Assembly: GCA_942493055.1 (NCBI GenBank)
Contig: OW818680.1
Location: forward strand, 5,456,001-5,520,000
DNA: 64,000 nt
From: CAIZQW01 sp942493055
Lineage (GTDB): Bacteria; Verrucomicrobiota; Kiritimatiellia; RFP12; UBA1067
Reading direction: 5' to 3'
Shown: in pieces, positions 17,901-26,080 of the stretch
How positions within the stretch are numbered: the stretch's first letter is position 1
Layout of the letters: each line of letters begins with the position of its first letter
Notes under the pieces: model-generated
Database searches by the model: none
What the model was told of the DNA's origin: nothing
Seen by the model: the letters and a program-made list of their open reading frames with translations, nothing else
Position numbers and translations under genes: made by a program

Positions 17901-20900
17901 GCTGCAGGTGTTTACTTGAACGTGACAGGACTGCCGGCCGTGACATGGAACGTCGACGGCGATGGCGCCTGGGACACAACAACGGCCAACTGGTCAAAGA
18001 ATGGGGTGGGTGGCTTCACCTTCACAGATGGCGACTTTACAATTCTGCCGGACCGTGCAGGCATCTCAGCCGCAACCCTGGCTTTGGCTGCTCCCTACTC
18101 GACAGGCAGCATGACAGTCTCCGCAACGAATACGGCCTATACGATAGCAGGGGCGGCTTTGACCGCGACACGCGTGACGCTGGACCCTGGCTCAAGCCTG
18201 ACATTGACGAATGAAGATTCGCGCATCACGGAAAACGTGTCGATCCCTGCGAGCACGACCCTTGCTATCCCGATCATGGCGGTCCTGCCTGCCAGCTTTA
18301 CGCCGGCTGTGGCTGACTATCCTGTACAGTCCCGCCTCCGCTTTGCGAACGGCAGCGACTTGACATCCTTTGCAGCGGTTGCGGGCAAGGATGCGCAGAT
18401 CATGCTCGCCAAGCCGGCATCGATCACCGAGGAGTACACGGTCAATGGCGGACAAACGTTCGTTGTTGAAAACGGTGGGTCGCTCACAACATCGACGAAT
18501 ATATTCGTTGATTCCGCTAATCGCATGATCGTGTCAGGCGGAAGCGTCTTGATCGGACAGCATTTGTGGCTGAACACCTATAATTCATACGGCCGTGGAC
18601 GTCTCGAAGTCTCCGGCGGGGCGTTGACCGTCACAGGCGATATCCGCGACAACCGCGATTCTTATTTTGATGTGATCCAGACAGGGGGAAGTGTAACGAT
18701 TTCGGCACTACGCGCTCAGCAGTTTACCCCCGGTGGCGTGAATGAAGGTGGCGCATACGGGAATAACACCTACACGCTCAGTGGGGGTGTCTTCACGGTC
18801 GGCTATATGCAGGGTGGTAATGCCTCCGGTTATTGGGAACGCGGCCTGGCGCTTTACTTGGGCGGCGGCACGCTACGGGCCAGCGCAAGTTTCACGGCGA
18901 ACGCCAATACGATCCAGCTGACAGGTGTTAACGGAAACACGGTGATTGACACGCAGGCAAATACGCTGCGCATTGACTACCCTGTCTTCGGTGCAGGTGG
19001 CTTCACTAAGATTGGAGACGGCACATTGGATCTGCGCGGAAATAATTCATTTGGCGGGCTGATGACCATCAGCGCAGGCAAGGTCGAGGCAAGACATGTG
19101 AATGCGCTCGGCAGCGGTGCGATCACCCTCTCGGGAGGCACGCTTGACCTGACGACCGCAGCGGTGATGGCACCTGCCGCTAGGGACTACACCCTTTCCG
19201 CTGGCGTTGTGAAGATGAAGATGAATAGCGCTTCGCCCCAGATTGGCTGTGACCTGTTGCAAGGCAATACCGTGGCTGGCCCTGGCGCAGGGGACGTGTT
19301 CACCTTCGTGCTGAACTTTGGCGGCGCGACAAAGGCGCAGGATCAGTATCGGTTGATGACCGCCTCATCCTTCCTGGCCGACACGAATAGGCTGGCCATC
19401 TCGGTCGAGAACGGTCCGGCGCTGAACGCTTACGGTTTCAGCATTGTGGATGGCGCCTTGTATGTGACACTGGCAGGACCTTACTATGTCGGCAAATATG
19501 AGTGGAATGTGGCTGGCGCTGCTGGCGACTGGGATACGACCTCTCCGAACTGGAGAAATGGCGAGACCACCGGACTCTCGTTTGTGAATGGGACAGGGAC
19601 GATCTTCAAGGATGTGGCAGGCCAACCGGCTGTGACGGTCACGATCACCGAAGCGGTTGAGCCCGCGACCATCTCCATCGAGAATAGTGCGACAGCCTAT
19701 ACATTCGGGGGTGCTATTCCGTTTTCCGTCGGCGTCCTCAGCTGCGCCGGAACGAATGCGGTCACCTTCGGCGTGCCGCTCTCGGCGACCTCGCTCTCGC
19801 TGCCCAGCTTTGGCAACGTGACCCTGAGTGAAGGGTCGATGATCTCCAATTCCGTGGCTATCCCGCAGCAGACAGTCCTGACAATCCCCTCCACGAATAC
19901 GCTGGCAGGTGGATTCTCGGTTGCTGGCGGTGATTATCCGATTCAGTCCGTATTGCGCCTTGCTGGCGGTGACCCTGCAACGGCTCTCCCGGCAGGAAAT
20001 CTCGATGCGCAGATCACGGTTGCTAAAACGGTCAACCTGGATGCGACGTTGGCTGTCTACAATGGCCAAACATTGGCGATTGAAAACAGTGGAGCACTGA
20101 CACTTCCGACATTGACCGCACTATTATTGGCAAATTCACGAGTGCAGGTCGAAGGAGGATCGATCATAACGCCCCGTTTGGTGATTGGCGATATGTGGGC
20201 AGGTTCCGATGCCACCGTCGTGCAGAATGGCGGCACGGTGACGGTGACAGGGGATGTCGGAACATTAAGTAACGACGGCGGAAACACGGCTTCTGCCCTC
20301 TTCGGTCACTGGAACTCCACGTCTACTTACGCGCTCAGCGGAGGCACGCTCTCGGTCGAGAACGCCCTGACGCGCCTGGGCCATGACGGAACAATCTTCA
20401 TGAACATTTCCGGCACGGGCGTGATGAGGACCAAAGGTATTCGCCTGGATCAGAGCACGCTCAACCTGAATGCCGGCGGCACGCTGGAACTCGGCGAGTT
20501 CGGCGTCACTTACAAAGCTGACTATGTCTGGTTCAAGTTCGGCGGCGGTATGCTGAGGGCGTATACGAACTTCACGTTCAATGCCCTGAACGACACGACG
20601 AATGTCGTCTTGGTCGCCTCCACGACCTCGACGATCGACGTGAATGACAGGGCCATCGCGTTCAATGCCCCCCTGAGCGGAGCAGGGTCGCTGATCGTGA
20701 CGGACAGTTCCGTGGCGAATAGCGGTGTCCTGAACTTAGCCGCCGTGAACACCTTTACGGGGACGGTCCAGCTTGACAGCGGTACTCTGAACCTCAATGC
20801 CGCCAATGCAATGAGTGGAATCACGGTGAACAACGGCCTGTTGAATATGAGTGCAGCAAATGCGTCGCTCACCGCAATGACCATCGCGGGTGGCACGGTC

Positions 20901-21275
20901 GTGCCCAAGCACGCAGATGCCTTTGGCGCTGCTGACATCGGACTTGCCGGCGGTACGCTTGATGTAAGGGCCGCTGGGTCAGTGGTCCCGGCGAAGGCGC
21001 TGAACGTCTCGGCTGCGTCGACCCTCAAGACGAAGTTCGACAACCCGGCGAATTTGTCAGTCGGTACGATGGCAAGCGTATTGTCGCTGGATGTGGATAT
21101 CACAGGGGCTTCGACAAGTGTTGAGTATAAGCTTCTGAGTGCCTCATCGCAGCCCGCTGCTGACGGCTTCGCGTTAATCGGCGCCTACGGAGATAAGAAG
21201 GCTGAGCTGATTTTCAAGGCTGATGGCGTCTATTTGAACTTGAAAGCTGCAGCAACTTTGATTTTCTTGAGATAA
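14910..21275 (+). CDS. Giant secreted protein with autotransporter-associated beta-strand repeats
   Basis: 2121 aa. A signal peptide (about 1-21, ending 'AHA') is followed by two related ~200-residue beta domains (about 25-225 and 230-440). Then comes a long Gly/Thr/Asn-rich beta-helix stretch with several modules like 'GSWTDGTKWNTGVPP...DTVVFSDP' and 'GAGTLSLAGANTYAGTTAI', the hallmark of the PATR family (TIGR02601/PF12951). I see no C-terminal beta-barrel, so it is not a classical type V autotransporter. The last residues, ATLIFLR, closely match GTLLMFR at the end of the second giant protein, suggesting a common sorting or anchoring tag. Likely role: a surface fibre or adhesin (inference). 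A terminator follows immediately. Confidence 0.88.
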   Translation: MKIPKVLVLGLTLVATCVAHAQRSISVSFGSDRSAIDDVDEAVGYVPVPGRYWVDVSNAGNTGGTPTTLVASNVQDGSGTAILGSQLYACSRGGSWYNGSTATLTAKLLYGFLDDSNGSNPGGFKVTGIPYAKYRVIIYRNIDAAEGTTGLFGYHTINGTAYSYVAGVLTAGSTANWGVTRKTQIVVGENTMVVTNLTGDLTVLTASPGGGVRGCISGFQIEEESAYDVISVKVGSDATCNIPYNNFTNYAGVAGLSIKCSRWNNMAAPAGTTITNIVKSRVSDNIGVTITNTAPNNPYTANGSANLVNNHANTRLLGRYMDLSASTQYTITVKDIPYAYYDVYMIYSGDGGVYSPAIINGTSYYGLGNGTFPGTSSWGNRNATWGTLQGACGNSYLREGYNYLRVAKVSGSVLTLKNTISANRGTLAGFQIVEASAPAAITGDIIWVGGTSGSWTDGTKWNTGVPPIATDTVVFSDPSVTVDLGGGSVNAARIKMYGSVLALNNGTFATPPVLENSSGGNVLFSTDSVMSFDTCPVGLYKGGAGNITVGTLAYGVSDTLSVSGTGSFKLTNGGTIGTLRMESAGSTFEASGGTLAITTSLQPQTLSNLKITGTAVVTIAGAATVNDVNYLFSGSSQTSITGDMYFQSWGDIIFTNSAKVITTGKMAFDKEDKVILTDSADLTCTQFRFNDSSVGGLNTTFTMTGGKINATATGADKSSAFHFAHWNVNNPRFYLNGGELVATNGSGNMSLGVDGVCYVYLGGTQIKIKRLQFQADKGSELYITNGVLNIGVDGIVNAGTKPLYLAGGTVTAWGNWSSAKAMTFTNTVAGLAVPGDVTFDTAGFAISLTGAMDGEGGLAKSGAGTLSLAGANTYAGTTAIQAGTIVPKHVTALGSGALSLTGGTLDLTASGALVPTGTKAWTVSGTPMLKLTHNAANKMSISSITGSGVVSLSLDVSGVSALGAYKLLSTTTDVTTNNFALAMTGNAPGFMAELTSDAAGVYLNVTGLPAVTWNVDGDGAWDTTTANWSKNGVGGFTFTDGDFTILPDRAGISAATLALAAPYSTGSMTVSATNTAYTIAGAALTATRVTLDPGSSLTLTNEDSRITENVSIPASTTLAIPIMAVLPASFTPAVADYPVQSRLRFANGSDLTSFAAVAGKDAQIMLAKPASITEEYTVNGGQTFVVENGGSLTTSTNIFVDSANRMIVSGGSVLIGQHLWLNTYNSYGRGRLEVSGGALTVTGDIRDNRDSYFDVIQTGGSVTISALRAQQFTPGGVNEGGAYGNNTYTLSGGVFTVGYMQGGNASGYWERGLALYLGGGTLRASASFTANANTIQLTGVNGNTVIDTQANTLRIDYPVFGAGGFTKIGDGTLDLRGNNSFGGLMTISAGKVEARHVNALGSGAITLSGGTLDLTTAAVMAPAARDYTLSAGVVKMKMNSASPQIGCDLLQGNTVAGPGAGDVFTFVLNFGGATKAQDQYRLMTASSFLADTNRLAISVENGPALNAYGFSIVDGALYVTLAGPYYVGKYEWNVAGAAGDWDTTSPNWRNGETTGLSFVNGTGTIFKDVAGQPAVTVTITEAVEPATISIENSATAYTFGGAIPFSVGVLSCAGTNAVTFGVPLSATSLSLPSFGNVTLSEGSMISNSVAIPQQTVLTIPSTNTLAGGFSVAGGDYPIQSVLRLAGGDPATALPAGNLDAQITVAKTVNLDATLAVYNGQTLAIENSGALTLPTLTALLLANSRVQVEGGSIITPRLVIGDMWAGSDATVVQNGGTVTVTGDVGTLSNDGGNTASALFGHWNSTSTYALSGGTLSVENALTRLGHDGTIFMNISGTGVMRTKGIRLDQSTLNLNAGGTLELGEFGVTYKADYVWFKFGGGMLRAYTNFTFNALNDTTNVVLVASTTSTIDVNDRAIAFNAPLSGAGSLIVTDSSVANSGVLNLAAVNTFTGTVQLDSGTLNLNAANAMSGITVNNGLLNMSAANASLTAMTIAGGTVVPKHADAFGAADIGLAGGTLDVRAAGSVVPAKALNVSAASTLKTKFDNPANLSVGTMASVLSLDVDITGASTSVEYKLLSASSQPAADGFALIGAYGDKKAELIFKADGVYLNLKAAATLIFLR

Positions 21276-21297
21276 GGAAACCGAAGGGCATTAATTG

Positions 21298-21337
21298 AGC
21301 CGGTTCTGCTTAAAGGGCGGAACCGGCTTGTTTTTTT
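21298..21337 (+). terminator. Intrinsic terminator of the first giant gene
   Basis: A 9-bp stem AGCCGGTTC (21298-21306) / GAACCGGCT (21320-21328) is followed by TGTTTTTTT. Confidence 0.9.
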
Positions 21338-21353
21338 CCACCTTTTCGCGTTA

Positions 21354-21382
21354 TTGACTTTCAGGGGGCAATGGCTTATGAT
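21354..21382 (+). promoter_or_regulatory. Candidate sigma-70 promoter for the NifA-like regulator
   Basis: TTGACT-N17-TATGAT, the best consensus match in the window. Its -10 overlaps the annotated start of the regulator; if used, translation must begin at the in-frame ATG at 21401 instead of 21371. Confidence 0.5.
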
Positions 21383-22939
21383 GTGCCCTCACAAAAAGAG
21401 ATGGAACAAACAAGACATACTCAGGAATTGCGCGTATTGCATGAAATCAGCATGATCATGAATCAGTGCGTCGATATGCGATCCGTGGTGCAACCCGTTC
21501 TGGAGACGCTGGATCAGTGTCTTGGTTTTCGTTACGCGACCATTACCTTGTTACGCAAGGGAGGGGATGACATCCTCATCGAAGCGGCGCATGGCCTCAC
21601 ACGCGAGCAAGCCCAGCTTGGACACTACAAACTGGGCGAGGGGGTGACCGGGACCGTTGTCTTGACAGGGGAGCCGATGGTTGTTCCGAGAACCAGCGAC
21701 TCGCCCCTCTTCTTAAATCGCACCAAGCACGGAAAAAGTTCGGATACAGCCTTTATTTGCGTCCCGATCAAGGAAAAGCAGGAAGTTGTTGGCGCGCTGA
21801 GCATTTATCGCGATTTTGCGGACAATGTTCAGCTGGCGGCGGATGAAGCCATCCTTGAAATTGTTGCCTCCATGATGGCCCGTGCGGTCTTGTTGCGCCG
21901 TGATTTGCTGGCGCAGCAGGAGACGTTGGAGGCTGAAAACCGCCAATTGCGTGCCGAGCTGACCCGACGCTATCATCCGGATAACATCGTCGGCAATTCG
22001 CGCGAGATGCAAGAGGTTTACGACCAGATTTCGCAGGTTGCCAAGAGCCAGGCTACGGTTTTAATTCATGGCGAGACGGGGACGGGCAAGGAACTGGTCG
22101 CCCATGCCATCCATTATGCCAGCAATCGGGCGGATAAGCCTTTTGTGCGCGTCCATTGCGCAGCCCTGCCGGAAACCATTATCGAGAGCGAATTGTTTGG
22201 ACATGTCAAAGGCGCCTTCACCGGAGCGGTCTCCGATCGCAAGGGACGCTTTGAACTGGCGGATGGCGGAACGATCTTCCTGGATGAAATCGGCGAGATC
22301 CCGCTGTCGATCCAATCGAAGCTCTTGCGTGTCCTGCAGGAACGCGAATTTGAGCGTGTCGGCGACGTGAAGACGACAAAGGTCAATGTGCGGATCATCG
22401 TTGCAACGCATCGCAACCTCTCCTCCATGGTCGAAAGGGGCCTTTTCCGTGAAGACCTCTATTACCGGCTGAGCGTCTTTCCGATCTTTGTTCCGCCCTT
22501 GGTCAAGCGTAAGACCGATATCCTGTTGCTGGCGAATTACTTTATGCAGAAGTATGCGGCAATGAATGAGAAACCCATCAAAGGGTTCTCGCCGGAGGCG
22601 ATCGATTTGCTGCTGCGCCATCGTTGGCCAGGGAATGTCCGCGAACTGGAGAACTGCATCGAACGTGCGATCTTGCTCGCAGAAGGGGAGGTCATCGAGG
22701 CACAGGTGCTTCCCATGACCATTCAGGAACCTATTCCGGCTGATCGCGAGGAGTCAGAGCCCCGTCTCATCGAGGAGATTGGAAAACAGTCACTTGAAGA
22801 GCTTGTGGGGTCTTATGAAAAGGCGATTCTGGCGGAGTCTCTTGCGAAATGCGACAACAATGTCGCCGCGGTGGCTCGCCTGCTCTCCTCCACGCCCCGC
22901 ATTATCGGGTATAAGATCAAACAGTATCAGTTGCTGTAG
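21371..22939 (+). CDS. NifA-like sigma-54-dependent transcriptional activator (GAF-AAA+-Fis)
   Basis: 522 aa. An N-terminal GAF sensor domain (about 20-175) is followed by a coiled-coil linker (about 180-200). The AAA+ domain has Walker A GETGTGKE (234-241), the sigma-54 contact loop GAFTGA (281-286), 'GTIFLDEIGEI' and 'RWPGNVRELEN'. A C-terminal Fis-type helix-turn-helix ends in 'TPRIIGYKIKQYQLL'. The layout and the C-terminus resemble NifA most, but no nif gene is in the window, so its targets are unknown. It would bind an enhancer and open sigma-54 promoters after ATP hydrolysis. The start is uncertain: 21371 has AGG 5 nt upstream, while 21401 fits the promoter better. Confidence 0.9.
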   Translation: MAYDVPSQKEMEQTRHTQELRVLHEISMIMNQCVDMRSVVQPVLETLDQCLGFRYATITLLRKGGDDILIEAAHGLTREQAQLGHYKLGEGVTGTVVLTGEPMVVPRTSDSPLFLNRTKHGKSSDTAFICVPIKEKQEVVGALSIYRDFADNVQLAADEAILEIVASMMARAVLLRRDLLAQQETLEAENRQLRAELTRRYHPDNIVGNSREMQEVYDQISQVAKSQATVLIHGETGTGKELVAHAIHYASNRADKPFVRVHCAALPETIIESELFGHVKGAFTGAVSDRKGRFELADGGTIFLDEIGEIPLSIQSKLLRVLQEREFERVGDVKTTKVNVRIIVATHRNLSSMVERGLFREDLYYRLSVFPIFVPPLVKRKTDILLLANYFMQKYAAMNEKPIKGFSPEAIDLLLRHRWPGNVRELENCIERAILLAEGEVIEAQVLPMTIQEPIPADREESEPRLIEEIGKQSLEELVGSYEKAILAESLAKCDNNVAAVARLLSSTPRIIGYKIKQYQLL

Positions 22940-22978
22940 AGAGCGCGCGGGCGCTTGTCTCTAACTTGAAGAGTTTTT

Positions 22979-23070
22979 CAACGAATTAAACGAATTCAAC
23001 TAATTTTTATACTGCTTTGCGAGCAACTACTTACCCCGTTCTCAATTCGTTCAATTCGTTTAATTCGTTG
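22979..23070. repeat. Palindromic element of 9-nt AT-rich units
   Basis: A perfect 18-bp inverted repeat: 22979-22996 matches the reverse complement of 23053-23070. The right arm is three tandem 9-mers of the form AATTCGTTY. The ~56-nt interior has no gene. It lies between two same-strand genes and could act as a hairpin barrier or be a small mobile palindromic repeat. Confidence 0.75.
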
Positions 23071-23122
23071 ATAAAATAGTTACCCATCCGTCTATTCCCG
23101 GTACCTCGGTCGGCTGGCTGGC

Positions 23123-23151
23123 TTGCCTATTTGCGCCGAATCTGCTATGCT
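23123..23151 (+). promoter_or_regulatory. Candidate sigma-70 promoter
   Basis: TTGCCT-N17-TATGCT, 26 nt before the GTG start at 23178. Confidence 0.5.
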
Positions 23152-23177
23152 ATAAAACGAATTACTGGATAACGTGT

Positions 23178-25991
23178 GTGAATAAAAAAATCCTCCATAT
23201 TATTGCGTTGTGCATAACCGGACTTTGCTGTTTAGGCAGCGATGAATCCGTTAAGAATGCTTTATTGACGAAGTGGGTGAGTTATGCGGGTGGGGATATT
23301 GATCCGGACGCTGTGTATGCCCTCGGATCGGACATCCATACGAATGCCTTTTTTGGAGGCGTGCTGGGCAAAGGATGGCTGGACAATCAGGAGGCGGTAG
23401 AGACGTTCGGGCTCTTGGACCCCTCCGGTATTTCTGGAAGCGGCTTTGTTGCAAAGGCAGACAATGACGGCGCCCTCGCATGGGTTTCGACGTTGACACG
23501 TGAAGGGGGGAGCACGATCTATGGGGTCGCCTCCACAAACAGTGCGGTCTATGCAGGAGGGGCAATCAATAATCAGGCGGATGTCTACGATGACGAGGAT
23601 AATTATTTGGGAACGTACCCGTGGGTTGATGCGCTGCTGGGCAGTCTGAATGCTGCTGATGGCACCCTGAATTGGTCGCGTGAGTTGAACTTGATCCCCG
23701 GGGTTGATTACTATAATACGCAAAGTGCATACACATCTGTCGCAGTGGATGACTCAGGCAATATTTATGCTGTGGGCTATACGACCATTACGAATTTACC
23801 CTCTTCATCTCCTTATGCGGGGGGCAAGGATGTTGTGATTGCCAAATATGAGCCCGATGGCGACCTGCTATGGGTCCGCTATTTAGGCGGTTCAAATGAT
23901 GACCAGGCGCATGCTGTTGCCATAGGTCAGGATGGTATTTATGTGAGTGGCACGACGCAGTCGTCCGGAAGCTGGATTACGCTGGGGGATAACACACTGC
24001 CGTCCGTCTCCAATCACTACGGGTTTCTTTCAAAACTGGCTTTGAATGGCGCTGTCCTTTACACAACAGTCCTCGGTGGAAATGCGAACGACGAAATTTT
24101 ATCCATGCAGGCCGTCTCGAATATGATCTTCTTGGCAGGGACAACCTGTTCCACAAACTTCTGTAACGCACACAAGCTTAACAAGGCAGGGGGAGGCCAA
24201 GATGGCTTTGTGCTGAAGCTGACGGACTATGGAACCACGTATCAGACCAACTGGTTTCGCTATGTTGGCACGAACACGACGGATGCGGTATATGCGCTTT
24301 CTTTGATGGATTCGAACCGTGTGGTGCTCTGTGGTTCAACGGGGGTTGGCGGGTGGCTGCCCGAATTTGACGAGTTTTCAAAGGCATATTCTGGCGGGAC
24401 AGACGGCTTCATTTACCAGGTGAACCGCGAGACGGGCGCGCCTGTCTGGTCGACCTACGTCGGCGCTGAGGGCGATGAGGCTGCTCAGGCAATCGCGGTT
24501 TGCGGGAGGGCCGTCTTTTTGGGCGGGATCACCGGTTCGGATGGCTGGGAAATGTTTGGGGGGTTTCAAGACCTGTGGGGCGATCCGGAATTTGGCCATT
24601 TTAATGCTGAAACGGGATTCATGGGCATGTGGTCGCAGGATCCGGGTATACCGCCGATCATTACAAATGATATTACGGATGTTACGGTTCACGAAGGCCA
24701 GCGGGTTGAATTTGTTCTGGGGGTGAGCAGCAAACCGGCGGCCAAATACCACTGGCTCACCAATGGCGTGCCTGTCGGGGGCGTGTCGACTAATCGTTAT
24801 GTGATCCTTTCGGCGCTTCCAAGTGACAATGGTTCGACGTACCAGTGCATTGCCTCTAATGTCTTTGGGTGCACGACCAGCAGTGTGGCGCATCTCACCG
24901 TCATTGCCAACGGCGTGCTCGATGTCTCGATGTCGCCGCCTTCGGCTGTCGCGGCAGGCGCGAAATGGCGGCTGGATGAGGGTGTCTGGACAAATGCAGG
25001 AAGTTATGCGCTCTATCCAGGAACCTACACGGTCTCCTTTACAAATTTGACCGGCTGGACAACGCCTGCGACACGTCAGGTTGTTGTGGTGTCCAGTCAG
25101 ACCACGACGACTATCGGCGTCTACGTCGCTCCTGCTGCAACGGCGGTACGGTCGATCGCCGCGTGGACGAATGTCTCGCTGTCAGTTACCTGCCCGCCAG
25201 AGGTCACCACCTGGACGCTGGTTGAGACGCTTCCTGTTAATTCGACACCCGTCAATTATGGCGCGGGTGTCTGGAATGGCACAGCCCGCACTTTGGCTTA
25301 CACCGGCACCGCCTCTGGAACCGTGGGCTATACCGTGTTGCTCGGAGCTCCCAACGATTATACAATCACTGGCAGCATCACTTCCATGCCGATCAATGTG
25401 ACCATGCCGGTGACAGGGGACTCTCGGGTTTCGCGAGGCGACTTCCTGCGTAAGATCAGCGGGACGAATGTCTGGATCTATATGTCGCAACCCACGACAA
25501 TAAAGTCTTGGTATGTCTACGAGGATTTTACTGGAACATCGTTGCAGGCTTTCAATTTGTCAAATAGTGGTATATTTCAAGATGGCTATGCCTATTGGTC
25601 TGGCAATTCAGTTGGAGCCGGGATTGTTCTGTCCTACAGTGTAAGCGGCCCGCCCGGCAGCACCAATATTCTTGCCGGAATTGCTGGCGTGACATTTCCA
25701 CCGCCTACGATCAATTACACGATCTATGGCGACAACACAGTCATCATCCCCATGCCTCCGTCAGTTCCGCCTCCGCCTCCGACGATTTTGTATTTTGCCT
25801 TGAATGGAAACTCGGCTTCCCTGACCTTTACTTCGATTCTTGCCCAGGCTTATAGTGTGTGGACCAATGCAAATATCTCGGTGACGAACGGCTGGAGCAA
25901 TTGCATTGCAGCAACGGGGCAAGGCGCTGTAACAACAGTCGCGGTCCCTGTCATCGAGCCTCAGCTTTTCTATCGTGTAAAATCGGAATAA
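23178..25991 (+). CDS. Secreted protein with SBBP beta-propeller repeats and an Ig-like domain
   Basis: 937 aa from a GTG start. A signal peptide (about 1-19; 'LCCLG' may be a lipobox-like cysteine) is followed by repeated blades of the form 'VAVDDSGNIYAVGYT' and 'GKDVVIAKYEPDGDLLWVRYLGG' (about 25-480), typical of SBBP beta-propellers. An Ig-like domain ('VTVHEGQRVEF...YQCIASNVFG', about 490-570) and a PEGA-like stretch ('GAKWRLDEGVWTNAGSY') come next, then two beta-sandwich segments at the end. The function is unknown; it is probably a surface or periplasmic binding protein. There is no clear operon partner. Confidence 0.8.
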   Translation: MNKKILHIIALCITGLCCLGSDESVKNALLTKWVSYAGGDIDPDAVYALGSDIHTNAFFGGVLGKGWLDNQEAVETFGLLDPSGISGSGFVAKADNDGALAWVSTLTREGGSTIYGVASTNSAVYAGGAINNQADVYDDEDNYLGTYPWVDALLGSLNAADGTLNWSRELNLIPGVDYYNTQSAYTSVAVDDSGNIYAVGYTTITNLPSSSPYAGGKDVVIAKYEPDGDLLWVRYLGGSNDDQAHAVAIGQDGIYVSGTTQSSGSWITLGDNTLPSVSNHYGFLSKLALNGAVLYTTVLGGNANDEILSMQAVSNMIFLAGTTCSTNFCNAHKLNKAGGGQDGFVLKLTDYGTTYQTNWFRYVGTNTTDAVYALSLMDSNRVVLCGSTGVGGWLPEFDEFSKAYSGGTDGFIYQVNRETGAPVWSTYVGAEGDEAAQAIAVCGRAVFLGGITGSDGWEMFGGFQDLWGDPEFGHFNAETGFMGMWSQDPGIPPIITNDITDVTVHEGQRVEFVLGVSSKPAAKYHWLTNGVPVGGVSTNRYVILSALPSDNGSTYQCIASNVFGCTTSSVAHLTVIANGVLDVSMSPPSAVAAGAKWRLDEGVWTNAGSYALYPGTYTVSFTNLTGWTTPATRQVVVVSSQTTTTIGVYVAPAATAVRSIAAWTNVSLSVTCPPEVTTWTLVETLPVNSTPVNYGAGVWNGTARTLAYTGTASGTVGYTVLLGAPNDYTITGSITSMPINVTMPVTGDSRVSRGDFLRKISGTNVWIYMSQPTTIKSWYVYEDFTGTSLQAFNLSNSGIFQDGYAYWSGNSVGAGIVLSYSVSGPPGSTNILAGIAGVTFPPPTINYTIYGDNTVIIPMPPSVPPPPPTILYFALNGNSASLTFTSILAQAYSVWTNANISVTNGWSNCIAATGQGAVTTVAVPVIEPQLFYRVKSE

Positions 25992-26021
25992 AAAAATATC
26001 TGGCTCACCTGTAAATTTCTA

Positions 26022-26050
26022 TTGCACTTTTGGTCAGGGTTTGGCATGTT
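26022..26050 (+). promoter_or_regulatory. Candidate promoter of the polyamine operon
   Basis: TTGCAC-N17-CATGTT, about 30 nt before the speA start. Confidence 0.4.
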
Positions 26051-26080
26051 TCGGGATGTTTTTTATGGAGGATGAACGGA

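Noticed and set aside
23115..23137. Possible sigma-54 (-24/-12) promoter before the beta-propeller gene (TGGC ... TTGC)
   Set aside because: The GG-to-GC spacing is one base too long, and a good sigma-70 pair overlaps it.
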